A stretch of 5,339 nucleotides of DNA from an uncultured Carnobacterium sp. (GTDB lineage: Bacteria; Bacillota; Bacilli; Lactobacillales; Aerococcaceae). Below are positions 5,329-5,339 of the stretch, piece by piece. The notes under the pieces were generated by a model. That model had not been told where the DNA came from. It ran no database searches and was given only the letters and a program-made list of their open reading frames with translations. Position 1 is the first letter of the stretch; the number at the start of each line of letters is the position of its first letter. Location: positions 1 through 5,339 of the forward strand of contig CALALK010000205.1 of NCBI GenBank assembly GCA_937923125.1, given 5' to 3'. Position numbers and translations under genes: made by a program.

Positions 5329-5339
5329 AATATGACAAT

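Overview
The window reads as an ordinary chromosomal stretch of a low-GC Gram-positive bacterium of the order Lactobacillales. The reasons are strong GGAGG-type ribosome binding sites, a T-box leader in front of valS, an EstA-type tributyrin esterase like those of lactococci and streptococci, a scavenging lipoate-protein ligase, and CPBP-family membrane proteases. A carnobacterial or Granulicatella-like source is my guess, but it rests on general impression and not on a search.

All supported genes lie on the minus strand. In the direction of transcription (right to left): an AT-rich CPBP intramembrane protease with complete catalytic motifs (4686-5312) and its terminator; a second, divergent CPBP protein (3748-4509) with its own extended -10 promoter and terminator; lipoate-protein ligase lplA (2529-3560), preceded by a gap with a perfect 24-bp palindrome and followed by a strong terminator; a two-gene unit of a 116-aa unknown membrane protein (2023-2373) and esterase estA (1178-2002); then a promoter, a complete valine T-box leader (about 885-1127) and the first 283 residues of valS (1-850), which runs off the left edge.

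The genes do not form one pathway. Each unit seems to have its own promoter, and three of the four junctions between units have a clear intrinsic terminator. The exception is estA to valS, where no terminator is visible, so estA transcripts may run into the T-box leader. There premature termination would be decided by the charging state of tRNA-Val.

The best-resolved element is the T-box: specifier GUA, stem III, antiterminator with the UGGU acceptor-binding bulge, and a competing terminator can all be traced base by base. The less ordinary points are the AT-rich CPBP gene at the right edge (about 31% GC by hand count, against about 40-53% in sampled lines of its neighbour), the loss of the motif 1 arginine in the other CPBP protein, the unexplained palindromes upstream of lplA, and the uncharacterised membrane protein paired with estA. 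I see no strong evidence of an undescribed multi-gene system. There is no CRISPR array, insertion sequence, tRNA or rRNA.
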